From Deltaproteobacteria bacterium (GTDB lineage: Bacteria > Desulfobacterota > Syntrophia > Syntrophales > UBA8958), in the NCBI GenBank assembly GCA_029561465.1, contig JAKQIZ010000006.1, positions 1 to 46,805 of the forward strand: a stretch of 46,805 nucleotides of DNA, written 5' to 3'. Position 1 is the first letter of the stretch. Each line of letters begins with the position of its first letter. The position numbers and the translations under genes are program-made. The notes beneath the pieces were generated by a model. It made no database searches. It had not been told where the DNA came from and saw only the letters and a program-made list of their open reading frames with translations. This document shows, piece by piece, positions 45,374 to 46,805 of this stretch.

Positions 45374-46540
45374 ATGAATACTGAACAACGGGAATGGCTT
45401 GCCTTTGCCGGCCGGGTCCTCGGCGTTGCCGACGGCATGGAGGGCGTCAAGCTTGCCGCCATCACCAAGGGCGGATCGGACCGGAACTTTTATCGACTGT
45501 CGCTCCCTGAAGGGCGGACCTTCCTCTTCATGGCCTACGGGCGTCGCCAGGAGGAAAACGCCTACTGGGCCGATATCGCCGCCTTTATGGCCGGACTTGA
45601 GGTGCCGGTTCCCGCCGTTTACGGTCATGACCCGGAACGGGGCTTCATCCTCATGGAGGATCTGGGCGACCGGGATCTGTGGTCCCGCCGCCACGAACCC
45701 TGGGCGGTCCGGATCGCCCTTTACCGGCGGGTTTTGAGACGGATCAGCCCCCTTTACACCCGCCCCCTGTTTTCTGAAACGCCGGCGGTGCCCACCGTGC
45801 CGGGAGAAAACTATTCCCGCCGGGCTGGCGACGATATGGCGGCGGCGGGGACGATGACGGGTGGAATGGAGTTCCCGCCGCCTCTCCCCCGGACCATGCC
45901 CGGCTATGACCGGGAGCTGTACCGCTGGGAACATGACTATTTCCTGGCGGAGTTCGTCCGGGAGGTATGCGGCATCGAACCGGCCGGGCGGGAGGAAGGG
46001 GCGCTCCGGGAGGAACTGGAAACCCTGACCACGCGGATGCTGGTGACGGGGCCGGCACTGGTCCACCGGGACCTCCAGTCCCAGAACATCATGCTGCGGG
46101 GAGACGAACCGGTTTTCATCGATTTTCAGGGGCTCCGCCGGGGGTCGCTGTTTTACGACCTGGGCTCCCTCCTCTATGACCCCTATGTGCCCTTTACCGC
46201 CGGGGAGCGGGAAGAACTCGTCGCTTACGCTCATGGGTTGCTGAGCGCGCGTCCCGATCCGGCCGGCCGCGAGGAGGAGCCGCCCCGTCTCGCCATGAAC
46301 GGAGAGGCATTCCGGGTGGCGTTTCTGGATGGAAGCGCCCAGCGCCTCATGCAGGCCCTGGGGGCCTTCGGCTTTCTGGGGCTGAAGAAGGGGAAGGAGG
46401 CCTTTTTGGGCCACATTCCCCGGGGAGTGGCGAATCTGGAGGACGCGGCGCTGGCCAACCGCCGCTTGCCCCACCTGGCGGAACTGGCGGCCAGGTGCCG
46501 GGAGGCCGTCCGGGGACGATATGGAGAGCAAAACCTTTGA
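45374..46540 (+). CDS. AmgK-like aminosugar/APH-family phosphotransferase
   Basis: GGSDRNFYRLSLPEGRTFLFMAY..ALVHRDLQSQNIMLRGDEPVFIDFQGLRRGSLFYDLGSLLYDPY. Confidence 0.9.
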   Translation: MNTEQREWLAFAGRVLGVADGMEGVKLAAITKGGSDRNFYRLSLPEGRTFLFMAYGRRQEENAYWADIAAFMAGLEVPVPAVYGHDPERGFILMEDLGDRDLWSRRHEPWAVRIALYRRVLRRISPLYTRPLFSETPAVPTVPGENYSRRAGDDMAAAGTMTGGMEFPPPLPRTMPGYDRELYRWEHDYFLAEFVREVCGIEPAGREEGALREELETLTTRMLVTGPALVHRDLQSQNIMLRGDEPVFIDFQGLRRGSLFYDLGSLLYDPYVPFTAGEREELVAYAHGLLSARPDPAGREEEPPRLAMNGEAFRVAFLDGSAQRLMQALGAFGFLGLKKGKEAFLGHIPRGVANLEDAALANRRLPHLAELAARCREAVRGRYGEQNL

Positions 46541-46587
46541 AAATATACTTAAAATTGGTAATTCGTCATTCCCGCAAAAGCATAATT

Positions 46588-46740
46588 TGATGACATCGTA
46601 AAAAGCGCAAAAAATGTCCCATTTGGGACGGCATCGTAAAAAGATCCGCAGGCGAGGCGCGCGCATCCTGAGGAATGAGGCGTACTGGGACGTACGTCGC
46701 AGTGACGAGGGATGAAGCGCTTTCGAAGCATCCGGACTTC
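46588..46740. mobile_element. MITE-like element, second copy lacking the right TIR
   Basis: Near-identical to 3265-3412; diverges after ..CATCCGGACTT. Confidence 0.75.
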
Positions 46741-46805
46741 TAAGTAAGTCGCACGTAACTAATTGGATTCTTTAGATACGTGTTTGACGGTTTTGGGCCG
46801 GTTTC

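Noticed and set aside
1-46805. CRISPR arrays, rRNA or tRNA genes
   Set aside because: No regularly spaced direct repeats, no rRNA-like tracts, and no cloverleaf with T-loop GGTTCRANNCC was noticed by eye; short tRNAs could still be missed without tRNAscan.

Overview
GC-rich bacterial chromosomal window, probably from a syntrophic deltaproteobacterium-like anaerobe (inferred from gene content, not proven). About 48 CDSs and no rRNA, tRNA or CRISPR were recognised. Main blocks: (1) SurE C-terminus, UspA, MORN/YwqK-repeat protein, DUF523/DUF1722 protein; (2) ECF-type S-component-like protein coupled to DUF1893, MazG, PBP7-type peptidase; (3) ArsA-like ATPase operon with uncharacterised partners and a ferritin-like protein; (4) CstA with a long leader; (5) MobB, a hydrolase, pyruvoyl arginine decarboxylase; (6) a cNMP-binding protein / hidden Sec-UGA glutaredoxin-like selenoprotein / rubrerythrin operon; the selenoprotein is absent from the ORF track; (7) HPt, GspE/PilB-REC fusion, prepilin fused to a jelly-roll-like domain, Zn-ribbon membrane protein, TruA; (8) an Fe-ADH-like protein lacking all metal ligands, an intact Fe-ADH, an AOR and a 4x[4Fe-4S] ferredoxin; (9) a PAS/HD-GYP gene fossil, SpoIID, GAF-adenylate cyclase; (10) TrmB regulator, two (BKACE + cyclase-family) pairs and a complete Liv ABC transporter; (11) MurU/AmgK-like pair. 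Dispersed repeats include a MITE-like element at both ends of the window, a ~105-bp repeat with codon-like conservation, and CCTCCCC..GGGGAGG hairpins. Top findings are the selenoprotein, the metal-ligand-less Fe-ADH pair, the duplicated BKACE/cyclase locus and the phosphorelay/pilus cluster. All calls were made by reading; no search or folding program was run.
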